The notes below the pieces were generated by a model, which saw only the letters and a list, made by a program, of their open reading frames with translations, was not told the DNA's origin and made no database searches. A DNA stretch of 64,000 bases from the NCBI RefSeq assembly GCF_029227915.1, contig NC_079889.1, forward strand, positions 2,418,001 through 2,482,000. The letters are read 5' to 3'. Shown piece by piece: positions 10,211 to 20,871 of this stretch (its first letter is position 1; each line of letters opens with the position of its first letter). The position numbers and the translations under genes were made by a program. Origin of the DNA: Hydractinia symbiolongicarpus. Taxonomy: Eukaryota; Cnidaria; Hydrozoa; Anthoathecata; Hydractiniidae.

Positions 10211-12242
10211 GGTGGTACAACACCAACATGGCAATTTTTTTTAAATATAATAATCTTGACAAATCTTCTATAAAAATTCAAACATACTCAAGATTGAAAG
10301 ACAAAAAAACTTGAAAAAAATTTTTTTTTTCATGTGGCCTATCCATAATGGCGGAAAAATACCTGAGAAAGCCCTGTTTTCGGCCCACATTGAAAAACAG
10401 GATAACTCAAGCTAGCCTCAACAGTTAGTCTTCAAACTTCACACACTGATTGAAGATGGTCTAAGTAACAAATTAACAGATAGGTTTTGTCAAGGATAAC
10501 CTATATGAAAAATAATATTTGTTTTTTGAAAATTTCAGAAAAACAGCCAAAATTTTGCATAAAAATTGACCTCAAAGTGCCATAAATAAATTTCTAATGC
10601 CTTATTCCTGAATTGTATCTGTTAGTTTGATTCCACAAGATCATTGAACAACCTGTCAAAATTTCAGGTCTATTGGAGAAGTAGTTGTTAAATAATTGTG
10701 TTTTGAAGTCTTGTGAATGACAAAAAAAGTGAGAAAAAGAAAAAAGCCGTTAAAAAATAGTAACATGAAAATTCTAGATAAATGATCCTAAAAAGTATCC
10801 TCCAGCTAACTATCTTTCAAGTTTTCATCGTCAATGAATCCCTTTTTGATGGATCTTAATGTTTTACGTCGTTTTTTCCCCTTCTCCGAGGACTTTCGTT
10901 TCATGCGGTTAATTCGGATTTTGTTCCCGTGTGACGTAGAAGCTTCAAATACAACACCACTTAAACCAATACATTTCAAAACATCTAGAACACCCTTAGC
11001 ACCATCATTGTAAGCTATTATAGCTGAATAGACACCCATTTCTAATGATGGTTTGCCAACAAATACTCTTTTTGGAATACGCGACCAAATTACCCCATTC
11101 AGAGCTTCGTTCGCATTTTGAGTTTGACCGTGTAAGCATTTTGAAAGCAAATCATCCGATTGAAGATCTATAATGATTTTATATATAATCTATAATGACT
11201 GTTTGATTTTGTTATAACCATTTGGTGTCAAGCAATTCATATTCAAACATGATGACAAAGTTTTCATTGCTTCATGACCAGTACCGATTTCCCGCAAACC
11301 AATAACAAAGCGGACATTAATATCAAAAGGATTAATTGATATTTTTGAAGCTTTCTTCTTCTTTGTCCCATCAGTAATTTTTGGTTTTTTCACATCCATT
11401 TTGTTTTCAACTACTTGAGATGAGTGGAACCTTTTAGAATAATCGCAGAGCGTACATTTTAATTCTAACAGATGACAAAAACCCATGCGTTGTTTAGCGA
11501 TGTCAACAATAGTCATTTCCCCTTCAAGGCAATCAGGACATGATGTTGCAGCTACTAACTCCTTTAAAATCTCAAAGTTTAAAGCGATAAAGTAATTGTT
11601 TGAGCTGCCACCTTGAGAGGATGAATCCAGATTAAGTTTACGAGAACTTGCACAAGAAACATTTTCAAAGTCGTTGACAGGATAACTCAGTTGTTGTTGT
11701 TTACGATGTTTGGATGGCACAACACCATTCCATTTTCTTTTTCTCTTTCTAGATGGGTTTTTTTTCTTAATGCTAGACATTACTGAACTAAAAAGCAATT
11801 TGGAGTAGTCAGAATTGTCACAGATCCACTAAAACAAAAGCATAAACATAGAGATGAACATAGACTGACATTACATAAGTCTGCAACACCAACCATCACA
11901 AAATAAACATGTTGAGGTTTTGAAAAATAGCTTTAAGATATTTTCCGAGTTTCTGAGCAAAGAAGATACGGGGATGGTAAAGGGCGCGGAAATCCCGTGA
12001 ATTTTAAGGCCACTATTTATGAGAAAAGCCCCTAGCAACCAAATTAAAAATTTAGTCCTACCGTTGCTAAGGAAAATAATTCCTAGTCCCTGTTACTTGA
12101 ATAGCTATAACTCATTATAGGAAGGAGATTTTGATTTCAAATTTTCTCCAGATGTTTTTGAATGTTTTTAGCATACCATGGTGTCAAAAACACAAAATTG
12201 AAGATTTTTCGAAAATTTGCCAATTTTTGGTGTTGTACCACC
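10211..12242 (-). mobile_element. 2.03-kb TIR transposon with Mutator-like transposase remnants
   Basis: The element starts GGTGGTACAACACCAA (10211-10226) and ends with its exact complement (12227-12242). The uninterrupted copy at 1380-1392 (GCGCTTTAAGCC) shows the insertion site. The right flank is TTAA and the left flank is TTTAC, so the target duplication is TTA, or TTAA with one substitution. It contains pieces of a transposase on the minus strand and no complete gene, so it is a deletion derivative that needs a helper. It inserted after the tandem duplication. Confidence 0.88.
10806..11798 (-). pseudogene. Mutator-like transposase, N- and C-terminal remnants
   Basis: Two minus-strand blocks. 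11798-11190 (202 codons) begins with a basic stretch SIKKKNPSRKRKRK. It has cysteine pairs (CPDC, CTLC) and a segment NPFDINVRFVIGLREIGTG followed by a CLNMNCLTP-like motif. 11150-10806 (114 codons) contains HGQTQNANEALNGVIWSRIP, characteristic of the C-terminal end of the Mutator-like transposase domain as I recall it, and a basic tail. The blocks are only ~40 bp apart, so the catalytic middle has been deleted. Assignment is from remembered family motifs, not a search. TTAA target use would also fit Kolobok-type elements. Confidence 0.6.
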
Positions 12243-13510
12243 TTAAGCCAATTATAATGACGTTAGATAAAACAGTTATCAAGGGATAGTGAGTCATTTT
12301 TATGGTAAACTCTTTCTACTATTAAGGTCGGTTTATTCAAGGAAATTCTTTAGTTTATTTTCAACCAAAAGGTGTTTCAAAAATTTAAATTTCCTTTTAA
12401 ATAGACGAATTGAAGTTTCCTCATTGTATAGAAATACAAAAATTCTAGAGCTACATTATTTTGTTCTGAGTACGTTTTGAACACTCTTGACCCCAGAGCT
12501 CTTTGAGATAAACCTAGATTGTAATTTCCAAGAGCTCTGGGGACGAGAATGCGTTTTGAATAGTTCCTAATTTTTGGCGAAATCTCAGCCTGAACGTTCT
12601 TTTACAGTAGCTTCTTATAAAAAGTCGTATAAAGGTTTTTCTCTATAAGAGTTTGACTCTCATAAAAATTTATGTCTACTTCTATTAATATTGTCAAGCT
12701 AACTCTAACAATGGCTAAGCGTTTGTAAACAAAATAGTTATTATTTGTGCTACTTACCACAAGTTTTGCAACGTTCAAAAGAAATCTTAAAGTAGTCATC
12801 GCTACAATAAACGTATAAAAAATTCTTGTCTGTACGTAATTCCTACTTAAAAAAACGCTCTCCTACTTAATTGAAACATCTAGTTGCAAATTGCACTAGT
12901 AGTTGGAAGCTCTACACCGGAGAACAAACCCTACACCGGAATGAATTAACAAGAAAACAATGACTTTGTTTATAATGACGGGGTACGTACGTATTGACAC
13001 ACGTCACAGTACGGCGTGAGATGGAGTTACTAAAACAGACGGAGTCTCGATCTCATGTTGTTTTTTTATATCAGGAGGAAACGTTTCTCAAATGCAACGT
13101 TATAAGCAAGTAAGCGAATCCCGTGGGTCCGTCTCTATTTGGATATTTTAATAAAAAAAACCCTGTATTATAGCAATCTTTAAATGTTCGAAAACTTTCT
13201 TTTTTCTTTTAATATATATTCAAACACAAAATTACAAAACTAAAAGAGGACGAATTCCAAATTTTTCATACACCACGATAGAAAAACTATCTGTGGGGTA
13301 CTGTACTCGAAAACTTTGGACAAGCAAAATTTGTAATAACTAAGCGATGTGTTACCGTATTAGGTGATGGTAAACTATTGGTTTGCCATAGAGAAAAAAT
13401 TTCAATGATTCGTAGGGTATGTTACCTTATTGGCATAAATTTCGGCGCGTATAAATTTTAGCGCTTTTTTAGGCAAAATTCTGAAAATGCGCCAAAATTT
13501 ATACCATTAT

Positions 13511-15274
13511 TACGCGCAAATGGTATGTGCACCAAAATTAGTACGCGCGAAATTGCGATGGAAGTAGGGTGCGTCAAAATTAGAACGCGCCAAATTTTAT
13601 TTCAATAAGGTACTTTATAAGAAGAAACTTTTGCGGTAAATTTAACAAAGCACGCCAAAGTTGCTCAACGGAAGTTTATTCCTGCGAAATCTTAAAATTT
13701 GAGAAACAAAATGCGAAAATATATTCTTGCGAAAATGCATTCACATTTCGATTTTTGTTAAAATTTAATCCCGCAAGGTATACAAAACGACTCGGCGATT
13801 TAAGTTTCTTCTCTTAGGTATTCGTGACCATGATTTCAAAATCGCTTATTTGACAGAACACTAAGTGATAAAAATGTGACGAAAGAATTTTAGCGCGATC
13901 AAAAACTTGTTGCATGTTTTTATTAAATCACACGTATGGAGTAGTGTGATATATTGGTTTACCCTTTCTTGAGGCGGCGGTCTTTAGGACATTTTCATCA
14001 CACTGGATCCGAATTACTGTTATATCTCATTTCACTGGATTAACAAATCTCTACTATTTTCTCGCGTAAACGAAAAGCTGAATGTTGTTGTGCTTTGCTG
14101 ATATGTAGTTTTATAAAGATATAAAGTTAAGGAAGAAGATCTTTATTTTTTATCGAAGCGCGACCTTTAGTTAAGATGGAAAAAGAAGCTGTTATTGCTG
14201 TGCTATCCGAATTTTCGAAATTTTGCAAGAAAAAATGAATAAAGTGAAAAATATTTTTAAAATCAAAAATGAACAATTTTGCTTTTATGTTACAATACGT
14301 AATATTTCTTACTCTCTGTAGAGTTCTTTATAGCTGCTAGAATTTTCAGAGTTTATTTAGGAAAAATTTTGATTTTTCTTTTTAGCGAAACAAACCAACA
14401 AACCAATTTTTATTATGATGTGTATATAGCCAGCTATGTAGTTAAGAATCGTAGCTAAGAATTTATTTGCGGATAACTTGCTGTGCTCTTTAAACGGATA
14501 ATGTTGTACTAAAACCAAGTTTTAATATTTTTAAAGATTATTAGTTCATGTTTTGATTTGATTCTTTAACACGCGCTCTCACAAGAGCTCATATTCGGGT
14601 TTTCTTTCTGCATTTTCTTTAATGTTCTAATTATTTTCATGAACAATTTGGTTTGACTTAATCCATTAATTTTATTTATCCGCCCCAGAATTTACGTGCA
14701 CATGCAAGCGATACAACTGGATACATACAGCTAATTATTTTTTCCATTGCTATCCAGATCGGTATCCTAGCTTCACAATCTTCAATTCTTAGCCGGAAGG
14801 CGTACGATGGAATCTTTTTTTGATTAGCGTGATTTCAAACCGACCGCGGTTTCTTGTTTACTTTTGCAAGGTAATCTAACAGATTGGGGTTAATCAAGGC
14901 AACAAAATTAATTGCCTTCTTTATTCCTTTACTCCAGGAAAAAACTTTTAAAGGATCAAATTTATTTCCAGGGTTTCGCAAATACAGTATGAACAAGTAA
15001 AGCATAACAAATTATTGACAATGACCCTCTCCTCGCCTGGCGGCATTATAGCGTTTGTTAAGTTGTTGTAACTGACAGGAATGCTCGAAACAAAATAATC
15101 CTGTGTCTAACATACATAAAAAAACCAACAGCAACCAACCCAGGGAAGTTGTTATAAAAAACGTGCTAACAAAAATGTCAATATTTCGCAGAAGTAAAAT
15201 AAAATTAAGACGAAAAATACGCTAAAATCAACGTGAATGTAATTGTGACACAGAATAAGCAATACACAAGTATA
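13511..15274. other. Intergenic, no gene seen
   Basis: AT-rich sequence between the receptor duplication and the 3' end of SF3A2. The first 130 bp has short GC-containing motifs (ACGCGC, GCGCCAAA) repeated in both orientations. No coding region, RNA gene or clear repeat array was recognised in the rest. The last few hundred bases probably hold the SF3A2 3' UTR. Confidence 0.5.
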
Positions 15275-18200
15275 TTATTCAATCTCTTGACTCATCAAAG
15301 AAGGTGGTTGGCCAGACGAGTTTTGCATAAAATGAGGAGGTGGCATCATTTCCCCTCCCTGCATAGGTGGACCCATGCCTCCAGGTGGAGGCATCCTAGG
15401 CGGCATATTCGAAGACATCCCCAGGTTTGGAGGTGGTGGACCCGGTTGACCTTGCGGTGGACCTAAACACAATTAATTAATTTTAATATCAGTCCCACAA
15501 ACAGATACACAGTGACGGAAAAGTTTCATACCTCCTGGTGGTTGCATAGGAGGAGGACCACCAGAACCCATTGGTGGTGGTCGTATTGGTTGACCTTGAG
15601 GTGGGCCTTGTGGCGGTGGGTGTATTGGTTGACCTTGAGGCGGACCTTGCGGAGGACCTCGTGGTGGTTGCCCATCTGGAGGACCTTGCGGCATTCCCAT
15701 AGGTGGTCGATTCATGTTGCCAGGATGGTGAACATCTCCCATATTAGGTGGGGGACCACGCATATTAGGTGGTGGCATGCGCGGCAGCCCTCTTGGAGGC
15801 ATTCCAAATTCCTGATTGGGTGGAAATTGATGACGAGGAGGTGGTCTCAACGGTGGAGCGCGGTTTTCTTGTTTTCGAATGTCCCGTTGCGCACCCTTCT
15901 CCTCGGTGTCCCGTTGTAATTGTGCGATTTGAGTAGGAGTAAGTTTAAAATAGAATTGAAGAAAAAACTAAAACGAAAAAAAACGACAGATGTAATTTTG
16001 TATGAACAAGACCGCGTAAACTTTGTTTTTGTCTCGATTATCAGTAACTTTCAAACCTGTTTGGTGTCTTTATTCCAGTACGTCCAAAACTTTTGTTCGC
16101 TCTTGTCAATTTCTCTACTTGGAATCTAAACGAAAGGGACCGTTTACACTAATTCATTCAACAGACTACCTTATTTCCAATAATTTTTAATTTACAAAGT
16201 CATACTCTAAAAGTACACACAAACGGAAAATCATACTTTAAAAGTACACACAAAAGAAAAGTCATACTTTAAAGGTACACATACAAGGAAAGTCATACTT
16301 TAAAGGTACACATACAAGGAAAGTGATACTTTAAAAGTACACACAAAAGGAAAGTCATACTTTGAAACCGATTGTTTCGTATGGTTCAGCTGCTACGAGT
16401 AAATATTGCCATGATTTGTCTGGAGGTTCGATACGCTGCTCGTAAGCTGACATGAAGCGATGTTTTGGATCGCCTTCTGCTATCTCAGGATAGTCAATCT
16501 AAACCAGACTAAACATTTTTACGCAAGCACTTTTTTGACAGCGATATCAGTTCCTCAGAAAGCCACCATAATTTCAGTATTAGTTCCTATGAGAGCTTTT
16601 ACCTTTTATTGTACTAATTTTGGCGGATGTTGGTCCAGTTCGCGAAATGATATACCAGCGAAAAAAAAATATCCACGCAAGAATATAGAGCGCTAACGAT
16701 AAATCAAATTCTAACAAAGAATTATTAAAAGTATACCTATGTGTCAATATGATGCACAAAAATTTATTTACAGATAATTTTTCAGATTTCCTCAGACCCT
16801 CAAATATAAAAAAAACCCCGTAATTTTATTTTACACATTAGTTGTTAGTTATATTGTTGTCAATTATGTGATACAATTTCCACAATTCTAAATTTACGTT
16901 TTATGCATAGCCAATACGATTTCAACTATTATTGACCCCATCAAACTATATTTTCATCACACAAAAACTGGCAAAATCGCAGTCGTTATAATTCTCACTA
17001 TCATAGGTACTTGTTTGTCAGAAGCTACAGGTACCTACAATCTGGATGACTTAATATATTTAAACCAAAGGGTTCCCAAAATACCATCTTTATCTCCATG
17101 TGATTGCCGACTTAAAAATCTAAAATATCTTTGAGATCACGACGATTTATTTGATTATATCAATGTAATATCAATCTTGGAAGAATACAACTTACGTAGG
17201 AAACAGATTGTCAAACTAAGGGAACGAAAAAAAACTGTTTATCCTTATCATGTTGTTTGGCACAAGATGTAGATGTTTGGCACAAGAGTATATATATAAG
17301 TTGTGAAAATGATATAACTACAAATTCGAATTTATATGGAGGAAAGTTTTTCAAGACTTTCTGGTCTGATTTTAAAATTTCAATTCCCAGTAACAATTTT
17401 TTACCTGGAAAAGTAAACTGTGCTGTCCTGTGTCTGCATCCCGCTGTTTTGTTACTAAAAACAAAAAAATATTATGTGAAAAAAGCTGATTGAGATTGAA
17501 TACAAGTTTTATATCTTCTCTGTAAAGAATTAAAAACAAACAAAAAAACAGGGGGGAGAGGCAAGTTTGAGTGTCTTCCTTGGGGCTACCATGGCTAGGC
17601 CCGAGAGTTGAAACAATTTGCAAATTCAAGGGTTTTGATGATGTCAAAACGATGTAAATTATGTGTCATATAATCTTATTTTTGTTGTGATCGGTAATGC
17701 CGATAAAAAATTGGCGACACTATTGAAAAGGGAAACTGCCCCCTCTGCACCCTGTTTGCTACGACATGGCAAAAGAATAAAACAATTTACTGGAGTAAAA
17801 ATACCTTTGTAACCAGGACGACCAATTTTAACGAACTTTTTCAGGGTAACCTTTTGTTTTTCCTGAAACAATATTTTCACAGCAATTAACTTTACAGCAT
17901 AAAACTTTAAGTGTTTGAAAAATCGGAAAACATATTTTCCTTTAGTTACTCTTTAAAATCTTCTTTTTTCTAGTGCAATGCTTAAAAAAATTAGCTAATG
18001 TTCTCATAAATTCCCTTTATGTTTGGCAGTGAATTTTTCTTCCTTGAGTTACCGAATCCTTTTTTCCAGTTTTATTTTAGAGTTTTATCACTACACACTG
18101 TACTATATCGACAATATTCTGATGTCACTTACATAAGCACATCATTTAAGCAATGAAGGTTATAAAAAGTGGTGTCACATGTTGGTCTGACTGCGCATTT

Positions 18201-19661
18201 TCTCGTTTCCACAGTAACTACAACAAGTCAACTTTGCAAGGTGATTATATGTATCAAAAATATAGACCATGTAGAAAGTGCACGAATACTCACTACATTG
18301 GGTTGAAGAGGTGACATTATAATAGACCATGTAAAAAGTCCACAAATAGTTATTATACAGAGTTGAAGAGGTGAAATTACAATAGACTATGTAAAAAGTG
18401 CACGGATACTCACTACACTGGGTTGAAGTGGAGTCTCCTTTGCTTCTTTTGCTGCTCGACGTGCTCTAGAAAAATTCAAACCCTTATGACAAACAGGTAA
18501 GAAACTGTAACCAGGGTGTCTGCCAAATTATTTTTTTAACGAATTTTAAGGTTTTCTTCGCCATTATTTGGGTTTTTACTATAACCTGGGTTATTTAAGG
18601 CTCTAAGCACACTTACACTAGCAATACACCTAGGTACAGCGCTATACATTTAAATTTATGTACAGTAAATTATTTAAAGAAGTGTAAACACAATCTTCAA
18701 CAACGCTATGTATTATTACTAGGCAGAAATCTTTTTGCAATTATTTTTATCTAGTGAACTAGTATTTTTATATATATTTTGTATTTTTTAATATCACTAC
18801 TTACAAATTTTGTTGATGTTTTTTTCCTTGTGTGTGAGCCAAATAACTACCCTAAAAATAAATTATGGCGGTGTGTTAATGTGTAAAAACTAGCACCTTG
18901 GGTTTCCACCAATTAAAATGCAATAATGAATCAACCTACAAAGGTTATCAGTAATACGACATTTTTTTTATATGAGCATTCAGCTCCAAGGAAGCCTTTA
19001 AATGCTCCTCCTAATTTCAAATCAATACAAAATATAAAATTCACACAACATGCGCCTCAGGTCCACTCCTACAGTTTTTGTTACGTTTAGGATCAAAAAT
19101 CAGAGACTATAAGACTTACCATTTCTCAGACCAGTTTCTCTCATTAAAAAGGGACGGCACAGTAGTGAAACATTTTACAAGTAACGCATGTTTTTTGAGC
19201 ATCTTTACATACATGGGCTGCATCTGGGCCCAGAAGAAATTTTTTTAAAAAACAATAATAGCTTACTTCGTTGTTGTGAAGAGTTAGACATAGCTTGCAT
19301 TCATACGAACCAAGGTGATTTTTCATGAAATAAGGATCCTATAAAAAAACAAAACCATACATCACATTAAGGGGAGATTTGAACAATTTGTTGTGAAGTA
19401 AAAAATGACCATGGTGTGTTAACGCAAGGTTATTTGTTTTGAAGTCGTCAGGTTCTGCTCACACCAATCGTCACAGACTTTAAAGAGCAAACACTTATCC
19501 TAACTTTAAAAACGACCTAAAGAAATTCCTATTACCTTATTTAAATCAATGGTTTCCAGAGCAAGCTGTCTCAAGCGCTCTCTTCGGTCACGATTAGTTT
19601 CCGACCATGACGCAACTCCACCACTTCCTGTCTTGCCACCAGCACGGTTTTGAAAATCCAT
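15275..19661 (-). CDS. SF3A2: Splicing factor 3A subunit 2
   Basis: Ten exons rebuilt with matching phases: 19661-19536, 19338-19267, 18851-18805, 18465-18414, 17862-17805, 17454-17405, 16498-16361, 16125-16057, 15967-15532, 15462-15275. These give 411 aa (human is 464). The protein is the SF3a66 subunit of U2 snRNP, needed for prespliceosome assembly in the nucleus. It opens MDFQNRAGGKTGSGGVASWS, followed by the NRDRRERLRQLALETID block. The matrin/U1-like zinc finger is YECKLCLTLHNNEGSYLAHT...GKKH (residues ~53-77), followed by KKFVKIGRPGYKVTKQRD and the HRFMSAYEQRIEPPD core (~130-180). From about residue 255 the protein is proline, glycine and glutamine rich, like the vertebrate tail but without its HPPAPGV repeats. 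Every intron is GT-AG. Two introns carry tandem arrays at their 5' ends, listed separately. Confidence 0.96.
16201..16361 (-). repeat. 31-bp tandem array at the 5' end of SF3A2 intron 7
   Basis: CATACT recurs at 16201, 16232, 16263, 16294 and 16356 (GATACT near 16325), an exact 31-bp period over about six units. On the gene strand each unit reads AAAGTATGACTTTCC followed by a TGTGTGTAC-type stretch. The last unit contains the real exon 7 end and donor (CAAA|GTATGA), so every upstream unit is a copy of the 5' splice site. Confidence 0.85.
18262..18441 (-). repeat. 60-bp triplication covering the SF3A2 exon 4 donor
   Basis: Three copies with a 60-bp period (18262, 18322, 18382) of a unit that starts ATAGACCATGTAAAAAG and ends GGTTGAAG. 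The third copy includes the end of exon 4 and its donor (GTA|GTGAGT at about 18408-18416). The first copy keeps an apparently intact duplicate of that donor and the five codons before it. The second copy's donor is degenerate (GTATAATAACT). Confidence 0.85.
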
Positions 19662-20871
19662 GGTTCTTTATGTCTGTTTTTTATAACTATGACGATATTC
19701 AAATTTTATTACAAGTTTACTTACTTAGATCCTTAAAAATGGCTTTGGATAGATAATTCAGTTTCGCTAAATACTAATGGCGGAGATACAACTAATAACA
19801 AATTGATCACATATATTTTGAATACATTTATTTTGAAAATAGTCAGAAAACTATTTTTTATACATTTTAGGTCCCCAAGAGGGAAATATAGTTGCCTGTG
19901 AATTTTAAAATGGCATAACACATCTTATTGGTCAATCTACTAGTAAACAGTTAATACTTCATCTTGATTGGCCAATATACTAGGAGACAGTTAATACTTC
20001 ATTTATAGAACAACACTCTTAATTTCTTCAGTAACACGTAAAATTAAAATAAAACAAACAAACAGAAATGAAGCATGAAATAAATGCCAATAAATATATT
20101 TACATAACTATATTGCTCGAAATTTAAATCAGAAAGTTTGTATTTCTCGAAAAGTTATATATCAATCAATTAAGCATGAGAAACTTTTTGTTTACACTAT
20201 TAGCCATTCATGTTTGTTAACAACATTACTTTAAACAACAAAAAATAGACAACTTTTCGTGAAAACATACAGAATATTACTTTGTAAGAGCTAGTTTACA
20301 TGTAATAGTTTTATCACAAAATTTATTTAAGAAAATCGAAGCAGAGGAGATTCTAGGAGGTGTGGCCACCTTGGCTTCTATTCATTTTTTAGTCTGTGAA
20401 ATTTATTATCTTCAAGACAACTTTATATTTCGAACTGGGTTAAGATTTCTACAACAACAAAAAATATTGGCCTAAATTAATTTTATATAAATTTAATAAA
20501 AGGTTAATAGCAGGTACTCTACATAGCACGTTTCATTTTTACATCAGCATACCCTCGAATAATAAACATTATACCATCTAAGGAGAAGTTTAGTTAAATA
20601 TTTAAATTCAATCAAAATTTATTTCTAAAAGATTCGCAAAAGTTTATTTTTTCCACGTGTTGAATAATCCTGTCTCCAGCTCAGCTACGGTTTTTTCTTT
20701 ACGTATCCAAAAACTTACACAATATGCTATAAAACACGACTATACTTGGCTTGACTTGTTTAGCATAACAGATGGGAAACAAATATTCCATGTTGTTTAC
20801 ATGATCACAAACAAACCACAAAAAATGCTTTAAAATAGTATTTAGCTTTCAAAAAATCCAACTTTTTATTG
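19662..20871. other. Intergenic, no gene seen
   Basis: 1.2 kb between the SF3A2 start and the zinc-finger stop codon. It should contain the SF3A2 promoter (near 19670-19760) and the zinc-finger 3' UTR. There is a short direct repeat near 19920-20000 (ATTGG-CAAT-CTACTAG...CAGTTAATACTTCAT twice). No open frame worth reporting. Confidence 0.5.

Larger units (their letters stand above)
8823..13510. repeat. Tandem segmental duplication, unit 2
   Basis: Direct repeat of 1-5765. It contains the N-terminal half of receptor copy 2 and its 5' flank. It lacks the element at 2192-5241 and instead carries a different insertion at 10211-12242. Small differences include a one-base deletion near 9929 and losses of 8-20 bp in the flank around 12565-12785. 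Homology ends near 13507, where GCGCCAAAATTTATACC is followed by unrelated sequence. Confidence 0.93.

Noticed and set aside
15233-15919. Plus-strand Arg/Trp-rich open frames
   Set aside because: They are the antisense shadow of the proline-rich SF3A2 tail.
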